DNA of 64,000 nucleotides, from positions 1 through 64,000 of the forward strand of contig JBGAGV010000025.1 of assembly GCA_044226525.1 (NCBI GenBank), given 5' to 3'. The translations under genes were made by a program, and so were the position numbers. Below, in pieces: positions 16,886 to 25,299 of this stretch. Within the stretch, counting starts at the first letter, position 1, and each line of letters starts with the position of its first letter. Source of the stretch: VFJQ01 sp044226525. Its GTDB lineage: Bacteria > Verrucomicrobiota > Verrucomicrobiia > Chthoniobacterales > Chthoniobacteraceae. Below the pieces are notes generated by a model. It did no database searches, was not told the DNA's origin, and saw only the letters and a program-made list of their open reading frames with translations.

Positions 16886-19200
16886 ACGGTAAGTGACAGG
16901 TTGCGAACGATCTTGGCTCTGCCACCGGAAACCGCCCTCCTGACGGCTTCCATCACCCGATCCGGAGTAATCGTGCCCAAGGCCGAACAGATCTCATCGC
17001 AGACCAAATGATAGCCTTTTTCAAGCAGCCACCGGCATTCAACACAATCGGTCTGCGGCGTGACCCCGACGATATCTGTGCAATCCCACAAAAACGCCGC
17101 ACCCAGTTGAGCGTGAATCGCAACTGTCGGAATTTGGAGCAGCCCACCGATGTGCGTCATCCCGCTATCATTGGCAATGATGACCGAGGCGCCGAGAACC
17201 GCGTCGATCACCCACTCCGGGCTGTGGTCGATGGCCCAGAACGCTCCGACGTTTTCACAGACTTCCGCGATTTTTTTCGCCTCCCGTTTTGTGCCAATCG
17301 CGACAACTTCGAAATCATCCGCTCGAAGCGATAGGATCAATCTCTTCCAATGTTCCACCGGCCAGTTCCGATTCCGCGCGCTTCCGCACGGGGCGAGGAT
17401 CGCGTAGCGATCGAAATCGAAGCGGCGCCGCCCGATCGTTCGATCGATACCCGAAGGCCGTTTCGGCCGGAGGAGTGGGTGAATATTGCTCGCATACCAC
17501 CGCGCACGGCTCGCTCCGTAACGGATCTGCTGGTTGTAATTCCGATTAACATCCACCACCGCGCCGGACCGGATGGCCGTCTCCCAATCCCCCGGCACCT
17601 CGGCATCGATCGTGACCCCCGGATGGGATGCACGTGAAACCCAACCGGGATGGCGCGTGTGAAAAATCACCTGAAGCCCGGTGTCCGCCGCTGCCGTCAC
17701 GGCATATAGCGTCATCACTTGATCACCAATGCCCAAACCGCTGTTGACCACATGCAGAGGCGATCCGAATCGTTCACGGAGATCGCGGGCAATGATGTCA
17801 GAATCGTCCGCGGAGGCGCCCTCCTTTGGGAGTCTCACCGAACCAGGGTAAAGTCGCTCCACGGTCCGCAAAGTAATCTCCCGCACCTCATCGCGAAAGC
17901 GATACTTCCCCGTCCACTCCCCCTTCGCGACCGGTCGCAGCGTCCACTCCGCCCCCCCGCTTTTCGGATCGCCGAAGATTCGCAGCGGATCATCCGCCTC
18001 CGTCAGATTCCAAAATTGCAGACGGCGATCGGAGGTTTCTCCCAGATGACCATTCCGCTTGAAGCTGAACTCTCGAAACTTTCGGCCCCAGAACGTCTCG
18101 TGACTCATCCCATCCGGCAGCTTCGAACGGTTCGAGGCTGGCGCTTGTGCCTCCGGCACCTCCGCGGCTTTTGGAGTCGTTGCCTTGAGGGGGCGAAATG
18201 GGCTGGCAGAACCAAGTTCCTCCACCACCCAGACCGAGCCGATCAATTCCTCCCGCAGAGTCACATAACGCGCAGGGAGCGGACCTTCAGAGCCGACGCA
18301 GTCTCCGTCCAGGCGCCCGTCCCATTCCGCTTTCAATTCCTGAAGATGGGTTCGGCATTCGGAATCGAATACCGCCCCGGAAATTCGGGGGTTTTCGCAG
18401 TGAATATGCCACTTATACCATCCTCTCCGCTGAAAAATGCGCTCCCTATCAAAGTCGTGCTGACACACCATTCCGTGGCCAGGGTGTGTGCCCAGAAACT
18501 CCGGACCGATATTTACCTTGGCGGCGTCTTTTTCAAGCCAATGCCAGACGAAGACCATCCCGTGTTCCAGGCGTTTGAACGGCTCGTCTAATCCGGGGTG
18601 CCACCCGAGCCAGTTCGCAAGTTGAAGTTCTTCCCAGACGGCCCTTTTATTCACAAGGAAATTGGCACCATCGAAACTCCGTTTGCACGGTCGCGTCTCT
18701 ACTTTCCAAATCGGATGCGCCTGATCCATCATGGTGGGGCCGGGCCAGAAGATCGCCCCCGTCTCCGCATACCGTTTATTTCCAAAGAGAAGCTCGGGGT
18801 CCCGGAGAACGAGATTATCTGCCTGAAGGAGCAGCACCTCTTCAAATGAAGAGTCGAACAGACAGCGTGCTTTCAGGCTAATCCCTTCCAAGGCCCGGGC
18901 TTCCATGCAGGGCACGTCGATCCGTGCGAGCAAGGCCCCGATTGCCTTCCGCAGCGGCACGGTTGGCGAGTGCCAGATTTCCACGGGGAGTGTGCTGTTC
19001 AGTTGTTTGAAGGCACGCACCGCCACCCAGGCACTGGGAATCTCGTCCCTCTTTTCCACGGTGATGATTATCCCCCGGCCGCGACAGTGGGACAACGCGG
19101 ACCCGGCTTCCGCCAGCACCTGGCGAAACACACCGGCATCGAGTTGCTGAGAACCAAATGCCGAGCGGATGCTCTCAAGCAGATCAGCGGGGCTTCTCAC
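16882..19200 (-). CDS. GT71-like / GT9-like fusion glycosyltransferase
   Basis: A 772-residue paralogue of the protein at 9374-11866, with the same order of domains. N-terminal GT71-like signals are GRGIIITVEKRDEIPSAW, STLPVEIWHS and EEVLLLQADNLVLRDPELLF (ADN at the DxD position). C-terminal GT9-like signals are VVNSGLGIGDQVMTLYAV, YAILAPCGSARNRNWP and VIIANDSGMTHIGGLLQIPT, the latter being the classic heptosyltransferase-type D-S-G motif. The late CVEC...C cluster is also kept. Translation starts with GTG at 19200. The downstream methyltransferase overlaps by four bases. The intact DSG motif here, compared with DNG in the other copy, makes this the more canonical GT-B domain. Donor and acceptor are unknown. 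Confidence 0.8.
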   Translation of the reverse strand: MRSPADLLESIRSAFGSQQLDAGVFRQVLAEAGSALSHCRGRGIIITVEKRDEIPSAWVAVRAFKQLNSTLPVEIWHSPTVPLRKAIGALLARIDVPCMEARALEGISLKARCLFDSSFEEVLLLQADNLVLRDPELLFGNKRYAETGAIFWPGPTMMDQAHPIWKVETRPCKRSFDGANFLVNKRAVWEELQLANWLGWHPGLDEPFKRLEHGMVFVWHWLEKDAAKVNIGPEFLGTHPGHGMVCQHDFDRERIFQRRGWYKWHIHCENPRISGAVFDSECRTHLQELKAEWDGRLDGDCVGSEGPLPARYVTLREELIGSVWVVEELGSASPFRPLKATTPKAAEVPEAQAPASNRSKLPDGMSHETFWGRKFREFSFKRNGHLGETSDRRLQFWNLTEADDPLRIFGDPKSGGAEWTLRPVAKGEWTGKYRFRDEVREITLRTVERLYPGSVRLPKEGASADDSDIIARDLRERFGSPLHVVNSGLGIGDQVMTLYAVTAAADTGLQVIFHTRHPGWVSRASHPGVTIDAEVPGDWETAIRSGAVVDVNRNYNQQIRYGASRARWYASNIHPLLRPKRPSGIDRTIGRRRFDFDRYAILAPCGSARNRNWPVEHWKRLILSLRADDFEVVAIGTKREAKKIAEVCENVGAFWAIDHSPEWVIDAVLGASVIIANDSGMTHIGGLLQIPTVAIHAQLGAAFLWDCTDIVGVTPQTDCVECRWLLEKGYHLVCDEICSALGTITPDRVMEAVRRAVSGGRAKIVRNLSLTV

Positions 19201-19356
19201 ATCAAAACTGGGTTAGGGATCACGTTGGATAACACTTGCAAAAGCCATCCGATTTCGGGGGCAGAGGGTCCGTAGCGGGAAGGAATCCTGCATGGGACCC
19301 GGTAACTTCACGTTCCGGTGGAGCGGGTCCCACCCTCTGATTTGTAACACAGGCGG

Positions 19357-20676
19357 CTATTTGGCCTTGACCGGCATTGGTTTGGCGGCTTTGGGCGCTT
19401 TGGGCACGGGGGGATGTTGGAGTTGCTGGATAAGATTGGCGCGCATCGTTGGATCCGGAACCTGGTTCGCCCAATAGAGCGCCTTACCCGGGTCCTTGGC
19501 GGCAAGGAGTCCTGCGTAAGTAGCCGCCGCCGCTCCAAACGCGCCGGTTTGCTGGTTGGCGTTCAGCCAGCCTTCGAGCTGTTGTGGGTTCTGTTTGGCC
19601 CATTCCCCTACGACCCTTCCCAGACCGATGATTTTATTCTGGGCATTAGGAGGAATATTGGTGACGAAATCCATCGCTGCCGCCGGGTTCTGTTTCGCGT
19701 ATCGATTCGCGGCATCGTCGATGACGCCAAAGTTGCGGGCAAGGTTCGGATCCTTGGAAGTGCCTCCGACCCACTGGGTCGCCGTCTTCGTATCGACCTG
19801 CAGCAACATTTTGTAGCCATCCTGGATGGCTTGCTTGCGAACTTCGGCAAACTTGGGGTCGGCAGAAATATATTGATCAAACCACGCCTCCATTCCCGCC
19901 GCGTAGCGCGTTTTAAAGGCGTGCTCCTGCAATTGGCCAAGAGCCTGTTTCATAAGTGGGTCATCCGGCTCCATGGACGAAAGCGTCAGACGCGTAGCTG
20001 CATCCAGATCCTTGCGAGCATAGCCGTCCAGGAACCCTAGATAGGCCGGAGCAAAGCGTGGACTCGATCCATTCTGGCTGAGCCACTGCCGGGCAGCATC
20101 GAGGTTGGTCTCGCCCCAGCCTTGGAAAAGCCGTTCATAGGCTTTGCTATCTCCAGCTGCGGCCCTGCTCTCAGCAAACTCTAGTGCGCTTTGGGGATCG
20201 ATCATTCCCCAGCGACGCCAGAAAGCCGACCACTCGAACGAGAACGCCTGTCCTTCCTTTTTAAGGCGGCCAAACAGGTCCTGGACCGCGCGCGCATCCT
20301 CCGGACGCATCTTTTCGATCAACTCCAGAAACTTCTTGCGTCTGACATCTTCGGACGTTTCCCGCAGGCACTCGTATAATTCCGATAGATATCCGGAGGC
20401 CTCCAACGGCACACCTTTCTTGGACGAAACCGACGGCTTGGAAGTGCCCCCCCCCTTCCCTGTGTCGCTAGTCTTTTCCTCCACCCCCACGGATCTGGAA
20501 GCCCCCATCCCCGAGTCGGCGCCAGATACCGGTTTCCGGGGCCGACCGGAGTTAGCACCTTCCGGCATACTAAGAACCTTACCCAGCCAAACCACGCAGC
20601 CCGCGCAAACCACACCCATGGCGGTCAACATTGTGCGGCGAGTCAGTCCGTTATGGGGGGGGAACATCTTTTTCAT
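19357..20676 (-). CDS. Tat-signal alpha-helical repeat protein
   Basis: A 439-residue protein of unknown function. The N-terminus (MKKMFPPHNGLTRRTMLTAM, then GVVCAGCVVWLG) is a Tat-like or uncleaved membrane signal, followed by a 70-residue low-complexity Ser/Gly/Lys linker. The rest is a chain of degenerate helical repeats of about 35 residues, each with a pattern like W-x-x-x-(D/N)-P-x-x-A (DPQSALEFAE, NLDAARQWLS, NPAAAMDFVTN, NPQQLEGWLN, DPGKALYWANQV). Such repeats are frequent in proteins of Verrucomicrobia and probably make a solenoid for protein-protein contacts at the cell surface or in the periplasm. The ATG at 20676 directly precedes the signal sequence. It lies within the glycan island and may help assembly, but nothing in it shows catalysis. 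Confidence 0.7.
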   Translation of the reverse strand: MKKMFPPHNGLTRRTMLTAMGVVCAGCVVWLGKVLSMPEGANSGRPRKPVSGADSGMGASRSVGVEEKTSDTGKGGGTSKPSVSSKKGVPLEASGYLSELYECLRETSEDVRRKKFLELIEKMRPEDARAVQDLFGRLKKEGQAFSFEWSAFWRRWGMIDPQSALEFAESRAAAGDSKAYERLFQGWGETNLDAARQWLSQNGSSPRFAPAYLGFLDGYARKDLDAATRLTLSSMEPDDPLMKQALGQLQEHAFKTRYAAGMEAWFDQYISADPKFAEVRKQAIQDGYKMLLQVDTKTATQWVGGTSKDPNLARNFGVIDDAANRYAKQNPAAAMDFVTNIPPNAQNKIIGLGRVVGEWAKQNPQQLEGWLNANQQTGAFGAAAATYAGLLAAKDPGKALYWANQVPDPTMRANLIQQLQHPPVPKAPKAAKPMPVKAK

Positions 20677-20746
20677 CGAGAGCGACAGTGGGTGGCGCGA
20701 GAAATCAAAACCGCAGCACTCGCACAAGAAAAAAAATGCAACCCCA

Positions 20747-21517
20747 TCAAATACTCCGTTCCCGAGTCACCGCGGAAGGTGATGCAATACCTCGATAGAG
20801 CGGCAAAACCATTCGTTCGAGCAGACGGATTTTCCGTGAATCCAAGGCTGGCCACTCACGGCTATTTTTCATAATATGCTTTTCGTCCCACGTATTTCGC
20901 CCGTGATAGAGTCGCACATAAAGTTCAGGACAACCTCTTACAACAACGGCCCGTGCAAATAATCGGTAAAATACTGTATCCTCCGATTTGGCAGTCCGAG
21001 GATATCGATGAGCTACCGAACGGTGATGGAGAATCGTCCCTTCGATGCCGGCTTTGTCGGTCCAGACAAAGCCAGTTCCGCTTACCAATGAAAAACGCAC
21101 CTGACTTCCGAGGACGCAGGCTCCGTTGCGCTTGGAAAACTTCATCTGAGCGGCAATTCTCTCTGGGTGGTGCCAGTCGTCGTCGTCCCATTGAATCACC
21201 CAGTCACCCTCGGACTCCTCGATTCCCATATTGCGTAATTCCCCCAATTTTTTAGCGCCTTGATCGAGGCAGATCTCCCGCACGCACGGCTCCGGCCGGC
21301 GTAGCGGCTCACCGGTATTGATAATCACCAATTCTTTTCGGGGATAAGTTTGTCCGAGAAACGTAGTCACCGCGATCCCGGCCAGCACACGCCGCTCCGG
21401 ATCCCTCCCGGTAATCATCACGGCCGTCACCAGATCCGGCAACGTATTGTTCGCCGATTGCCCCTGAGGCGAAGGGAAATTTTTCGTAGCGACCTCGGCA
21501 TCCGGTTCGGTGGACAT
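20747..21517 (-). CDS. GT2 family glycosyltransferase
   Basis: This 256-residue GT-A enzyme has VTAVMITGRDPERR at its start, the QTYPRKELVIINTG strand, GELRNMGIEESEGDWVIQWD followed by DDDW (metal-binding acidic motif), and a late HGRNTWDEKH block. These match family 2 transferases acting on surface polysaccharides. The start is taken at ATG 21517 rather than GTG 21532. It follows the sulfotransferase-like gene by 39 bases on the same strand, so the two are probably co-transcribed. The sugar cannot be deduced. Confidence 0.87.
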   Translation of the reverse strand: MSTEPDAEVATKNFPSPQGQSANNTLPDLVTAVMITGRDPERRVLAGIAVTTFLGQTYPRKELVIINTGEPLRRPEPCVREICLDQGAKKLGELRNMGIEESEGDWVIQWDDDDWHHPERIAAQMKFSKRNGACVLGSQVRFSLVSGTGFVWTDKAGIEGTILHHRSVAHRYPRTAKSEDTVFYRLFARAVVVRGCPELYVRLYHGRNTWDEKHIMKNSREWPALDSRKIRLLERMVLPLYRGIASPSAVTRERSI

Positions 21518-21556
21518 GGTTGAACTTCGCACCCGCTGCTTCGCGCTGTTTCCTAT

Positions 21557-22336
21557 TTATCCTCGGTTCGCGACCGGCTGCGGCGCGCTGGCGGGGCGCT
21601 CGGAAGTAAGCAACTTTTTCAACGAGCGAGACCCGGGAAAAGCCTCGGAGAGCGACCGCATGTTGCGATAGAGCCCATCGAGATAGCGAGCCACCGGCTC
21701 ATCGAGCCACGCCATCCATTGGCCCACGCCCGTCGAACCGACGAAGCCGGGGCTCGTCGCGGCCTTCATTTTTCCATAGGATCTTTGCTCCAAGGCAGAA
21801 TCGATCGCCGCGGAGAGGCCTGGACGCGAATAGCCGGCGCGGTTCGCCCACGCCAGAAACTGGTCGTGGGGGTTGTGCAGGAGCATCTCGTAGTAAAAGG
21901 TGTGATCGAACTCACCTCGCTCGTAGACGACGATTTCTTCCAGCCAACGGGGCACCGCTTCGCACTCCCGGAGGAAAGCATTGACGAAAGCGGGGGTATC
22001 CAGACCATCCAGCCGCTCGATGGCAGCGGCTTCGTCCGGAAGGTTTTTGAGATTCTCCGCCCTCCGCACATTCCGGCAATAAAGGGCACGGGAGATAAGG
22101 CTGTCTTTGAAATTCCTTAGGACGCGCACGACATGCAGTTCCGGGTGGAGGTCCGGCACATCGACATCGATCAACGCATGCGATTTGAGAACGGTCACCG
22201 GCGCCTCATTCGCAATCTTCAGAGCCTCAGGCACCGTGGATACAAAGTCGCGGCGCGCAGGCTCCACCAGGCACACCAAAATTTCATGCACCCAGGTCGA
22301 CCCAGTCCTCATGGGAGAGGTGACGAGTATCTTCAT
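21557..22336 (-). CDS. PAPS-dependent sulfotransferase-like protein
   Basis: A 259-residue protein with the 5'-phosphosulfate-binding loop of sulfotransferases at its very start (ILVTSPMRTGSTWVHEIL) and the 3'-phosphate-binding strand HVVRVLRNFKDSLISRALYC later (R-x-x-x-D-x-x-x-S pattern). The order and spacing fit the Sulfotransfer_1/3 families. It would transfer sulfate from PAPS to a hydroxyl group, most likely of the glycan built by the neighbouring enzymes. It is the first gene of a minus-strand pair with the GT2 gene; its ATG is at 22336. No PAPS-synthesis genes are in the window. Confidence 0.8.
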   Translation of the reverse strand: MKILVTSPMRTGSTWVHEILVCLVEPARRDFVSTVPEALKIANEAPVTVLKSHALIDVDVPDLHPELHVVRVLRNFKDSLISRALYCRNVRRAENLKNLPDEAAAIERLDGLDTPAFVNAFLRECEAVPRWLEEIVVYERGEFDHTFYYEMLLHNPHDQFLAWANRAGYSRPGLSAAIDSALEQRSYGKMKAATSPGFVGSTGVGQWMAWLDEPVARYLDGLYRNMRSLSEAFPGSRSLKKLLTSERPASAPQPVANRG

Positions 22337-22822
22337 TAGAAATCAGCGACGGACGGGAAACGCCGCGATCCGCGGCTTTCCGAGTCAATGGATCGGGAGA
22401 CACCTCCTCCCTTCGGACTCACCGGGTCGAGGTGTGGGGTTAAGTGTTCATTTTCCGCAACAACAACGGGGGCGGGATTACAACACATGATTGGCGTGGG
22501 GACGAGAGGCGATACAAAATCGCTACGGCAGTCAAACTTAATCGGAAAGCGTTCCCAAAATGTTAGAAATGGCAGGCGGCGGGCTGACTCGAACGCATTC
22601 GCAGAGCGAAAGTCCTCGACTTCCACGATCTGAATCCGCCACGTTGAGCTCCTATCTCGTCAACATGCCGCTGGCCAAAATCCCGTTCCACGATGGAAGG
22701 AATCTAATAACCTGGCGCCAGCCTGGGTGCACCCGCACCTTTCGCGCCCTCCTTACCTGGCACGACGAAGTTATCCGAAGCCCCCGAGCCTTTTCATCGA
22801 AGCTCCCATCGGCCCACGCGAA
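22337..22822. other. Divergent intergenic region
   Basis: This 486-bp gap separates the minus-strand sulfotransferase-like gene from a plus-strand glycosyltransferase-like gene. It should hold their two promoters. The plus-strand frame is open from 22727, but codons before the ATG at 22823 look unlike the gene that follows. I found no clear promoter, operator or repeat in it. Confidence 0.4.
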
Positions 22823-23713
22823 ATGATAGGCCTCAAAAAACGACCAGCAGTCTTTGTCGGTGCAGGCCTCGGCGACGTCGCGAGGCGATTTTACCAGACG
22901 AACACCTACCAGCTTCTCGACACGTTCGCCGAACCGGCGTGGGTCCTGTGTTTTTCCCATAATCCCTCCGCACTCGATTTCTTTCGCTTTCATCCCAATG
23001 CCCACCGGCTGCTGCTCATCGATGCAGGGAACACCTACATGGCTCTGCTGCGCGACCGGTCGATCGATCGATCGGAACTTAACCAACGCGTCTTCGACGT
23101 CTGCGGTTTCGCGCAGGAAGATTTCGTGGCACGCAGCCGTGCACCGGAGCCGATCGGCTTTTTCCACGCGCCAGATACGCTTCGCGATGTGGCTGGGCAT
23201 ATCGTCCTTCACCCTTTCGGCCGCGGCTGGGGCAACTGGCCGGAGCCTGTCTGCAACGTGGTGCGATCTGCCCTGCGGGAAGTGGCGCCGACGTCGCGCG
23301 TGTTCGTGCTCTGCGCTACCCACATCACGACGGACGGACGTCGTCGGATCGAGACGTTTGCCTGCGACCTGCCGAATGTGACGGTGCTGGAAAATCTGTC
23401 CGCGCCGGCGGCTTTTTCGCTCGTCGCCAGCGCTGCGCGATTCATCGGCTCCATGTCGGCTTTGGCCCAGGTCGCGGCCTTCGAGAACGTGCCGTCGCTC
23501 GTCCTCCACCCGGCTCGCTGCACGGATTTCCAGCCACCTTACAGCCCCTACTCGAAAACGATCTGGAATGCGAACGGGCTTGGGATTGCTTACGATCTGG
23601 TTGCGCCCGCGACTCTTCGGGAGGCGCTCGGCGAATTTCTGGCGAGTAACGAGAAGCGGCCAGTCCTGAGGGAGATGTTTGCCGGGCGTTTCACGGCGCC
23701 CGCTTTTCCATAA
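22823..23713 (+). CDS. GT9/GT-B-like glycosyltransferase (weak similarity)
   Basis: A 296-residue protein that probably has a GT-B fold. It starts MIGLKKRPAVFVGAGLGDVA, resembling the N-terminal GxGD loop of heptosyltransferase-like enzymes. The second half reads HIVLHPFGRGWGNWP, RVFVLCATH and FIGSMSALAQVAAFENVPSL, the last taking the place of the D-S-G-(M/P) motif near the nucleotide-binding site. The key Asp of that motif is missing, so the donor or mechanism may differ, or it may be a binding protein. ATG 22823 is preferred to 22727 because the extra 32 residues look non-native. It is the only plus-strand glycan gene of the island and is followed by the tRNA gene. Confidence 0.6.
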   Translation: MIGLKKRPAVFVGAGLGDVARRFYQTNTYQLLDTFAEPAWVLCFSHNPSALDFFRFHPNAHRLLLIDAGNTYMALLRDRSIDRSELNQRVFDVCGFAQEDFVARSRAPEPIGFFHAPDTLRDVAGHIVLHPFGRGWGNWPEPVCNVVRSALREVAPTSRVFVLCATHITTDGRRRIETFACDLPNVTVLENLSAPAAFSLVASAARFIGSMSALAQVAAFENVPSLVLHPARCTDFQPPYSPYSKTIWNANGLGIAYDLVAPATLREALGEFLASNEKRPVLREMFAGRFTAPAFP

Positions 23714-23968
23714 CCGAGATCAACCACTCCAAAAAACGGCCTCATGGAACAACCACAAAAATCGCACCCGGGAGGCGTCCGGCTGCAACGGCGGGGTGAG
23801 ACGATCCGTTTTGAATCCCGTATCCGGTTTCTTCACCTTGGACCGTCACGTCCGGTCGACTCGACCACTCGATCTGAGCCGCCGTTGGGTCACCGAACAA
23901 TCCCCTCAGACCGGGGCGGCCACACGCACCAAAACCATTTTGCCCCGATAAATACAGGGGTTCCAAGA

Positions 23969-24045
23969 TGGTCGGGCCGGCGAGATTCGAACTCGCGACC
24001 TCTTGAACCCCATTCAAGCGTTCTACCAAGCTGAACTACGGCCCG
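23969..24045 (-). tRNA. tRNA-Pro(GGG)
   Basis: A complete cloverleaf can be read on the minus strand. The 7-bp acceptor stem CGGGCCG/CGGCCCG is perfect (24039-24045 with 23973-23979), the D-arm has TTGGTAGAAC, the anticodon stem CTTGA/TCAAG encloses ATGGGGT with anticodon GGG, and the T-arm contains GTTCGAATC. The discriminator A (23972) is followed by an encoded CCA (23969-23971). It reads Pro codons CCC/CCU. It lies between the glycan island and the arg operon. Confidence 0.95.
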
Positions 24046-24145
24046 ACATCGGAGGGCGGGCAAAGTAGTCGGACCCGCTGGTTGGGAAAGCGGAATTTTA
24101 AACGAATTGATTTTCACTCTGGCGCGGGCTTCGCATGTTGCCGTC

Positions 24146-25183
24146 ATGAACATCGAAAAAGTCGCCGTCATCGGCGCCAGTGGCTACTCCGGGGAGGAAC
24201 TCGTGCGGCTGCTCTCGCGGCATCCGCAGGTGGATCTGGTCGCGCTCACGTCGCGGCAGGTCGCCGGGCAGCCGCTGTCGGCCGTGTATCCGAAATTTGC
24301 GGGAACTCGCTACGCCGACCTGAAATTCGTGGAGTCCACCGTCGAGGCCATCGCCGCCAGTGGTGCGCGCACGGTATTCCTTGCGCTGCCGCACGGCGTG
24401 GCGACCGAATTTGCGCGTCCCCTCGTCGCAGGCGGATTTCGTGTGCTCGATCTCAGTGCGGATTTCCGGATCAAGGACCCGGCGATTTACGAAGAGTTCT
24501 ACGGTGAGAAACATCACGCACCCGAACTCGCCGCGCAGAGCGTGTATGGCCTGCCGGAAGTTTATCGCAGCAAAATCCGCGACGCCCAGCTCGTGGCCTG
24601 CCCGGGCTGCTATCCCACCAGCATCCTCATCCCGCTCATTCCCCTGCTCCAGCGCGGTCTCGTGAAGCCCGACACCATCGTGGTGAGCAGCCTCAGCGGC
24701 GTCAGCGGCGCCGGGCGCAATGCGAAAGTCGACTACCTCTTCGTCGAGTGCAACGAAAGCGTGCGCGCCTACAGCGTGCCGAAGCATCGTCACCTTTCGG
24801 AGGTCGAGCAGGAGTTGTCCGCCGCCGCCGGTAGCAAGGTCACGATCAATTTCACACCGCATCTTATCCCGGTAAATCGTGGCATTCACACCACCATCTA
24901 CTGCTCGCCCGCCGACGGCATCGAGCCGTGGCACGTCGAGAATGCGTATCGCGAAACCTACGGCAGCGAGCCGTTCGTGCGCGTGCTCGCCGGTGGCGCG
25001 TTGCCCGACACGAAGAATGTCACCTCCACGAACTTCATCGACCTCGCGTGGCGGCACGACCCGCGCACGGGCCGCCTCGTGCTGCTCAGCGCCGAGGACA
25101 ATCTCGTGAAAGGCGCCTCCGGCCAGGCTATCCAGTGCCTGAATGTGATGTGCGGCTGGCCCGAAACCACCGGTCTGCTCTAG
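24146..25183 (+). CDS. argC: N-acetyl-gamma-glutamyl-phosphate reductase
   Basis: This cytoplasmic enzyme reduces N-acetylglutamyl phosphate to the semialdehyde with NADPH, the third step of arginine synthesis. The 345-residue protein has the Rossmann motif VAVIGASGYSGEELVRLL at the N-terminus, LALPHGVATEFA, LSADFRI, and the catalytic-Cys block VACPGCYPTS near residue 150, then VSSLSGVSGAGR and HRHLSEVEQEL. Length and motifs are normal for the family. I use the ATG at 24146, since upstream in-frame codons add residues before the beta-strand that starts the fold. It is first in the argC-argJ-argB cluster. Confidence 0.97.
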   Translation: MNIEKVAVIGASGYSGEELVRLLSRHPQVDLVALTSRQVAGQPLSAVYPKFAGTRYADLKFVESTVEAIAASGARTVFLALPHGVATEFARPLVAGGFRVLDLSADFRIKDPAIYEEFYGEKHHAPELAAQSVYGLPEVYRSKIRDAQLVACPGCYPTSILIPLIPLLQRGLVKPDTIVVSSLSGVSGAGRNAKVDYLFVECNESVRAYSVPKHRHLSEVEQELSAAAGSKVTINFTPHLIPVNRGIHTTIYCSPADGIEPWHVENAYRETYGSEPFVRVLAGGALPDTKNVTSTNFIDLAWRHDPRTGRLVLLSAEDNLVKGASGQAIQCLNVMCGWPETTGLL

Positions 25184-25299
25184 CGAGGGCCTCTCTTCGT
25201 AATGCTGCGGAGAGAGAACGTTACACCGCCGCCACAAATTTTTTCGCGAAAGACACTCGCCGCCCGGCACGGAATTCGTTCTGCTTTTTGGTCCAACCA

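Noticed and set aside
22652..23509. Minus-strand 285-codon frame
   Set aside because: Antisense to the GT-B-like gene; no signal, motif or start context, rich in Arg and His.
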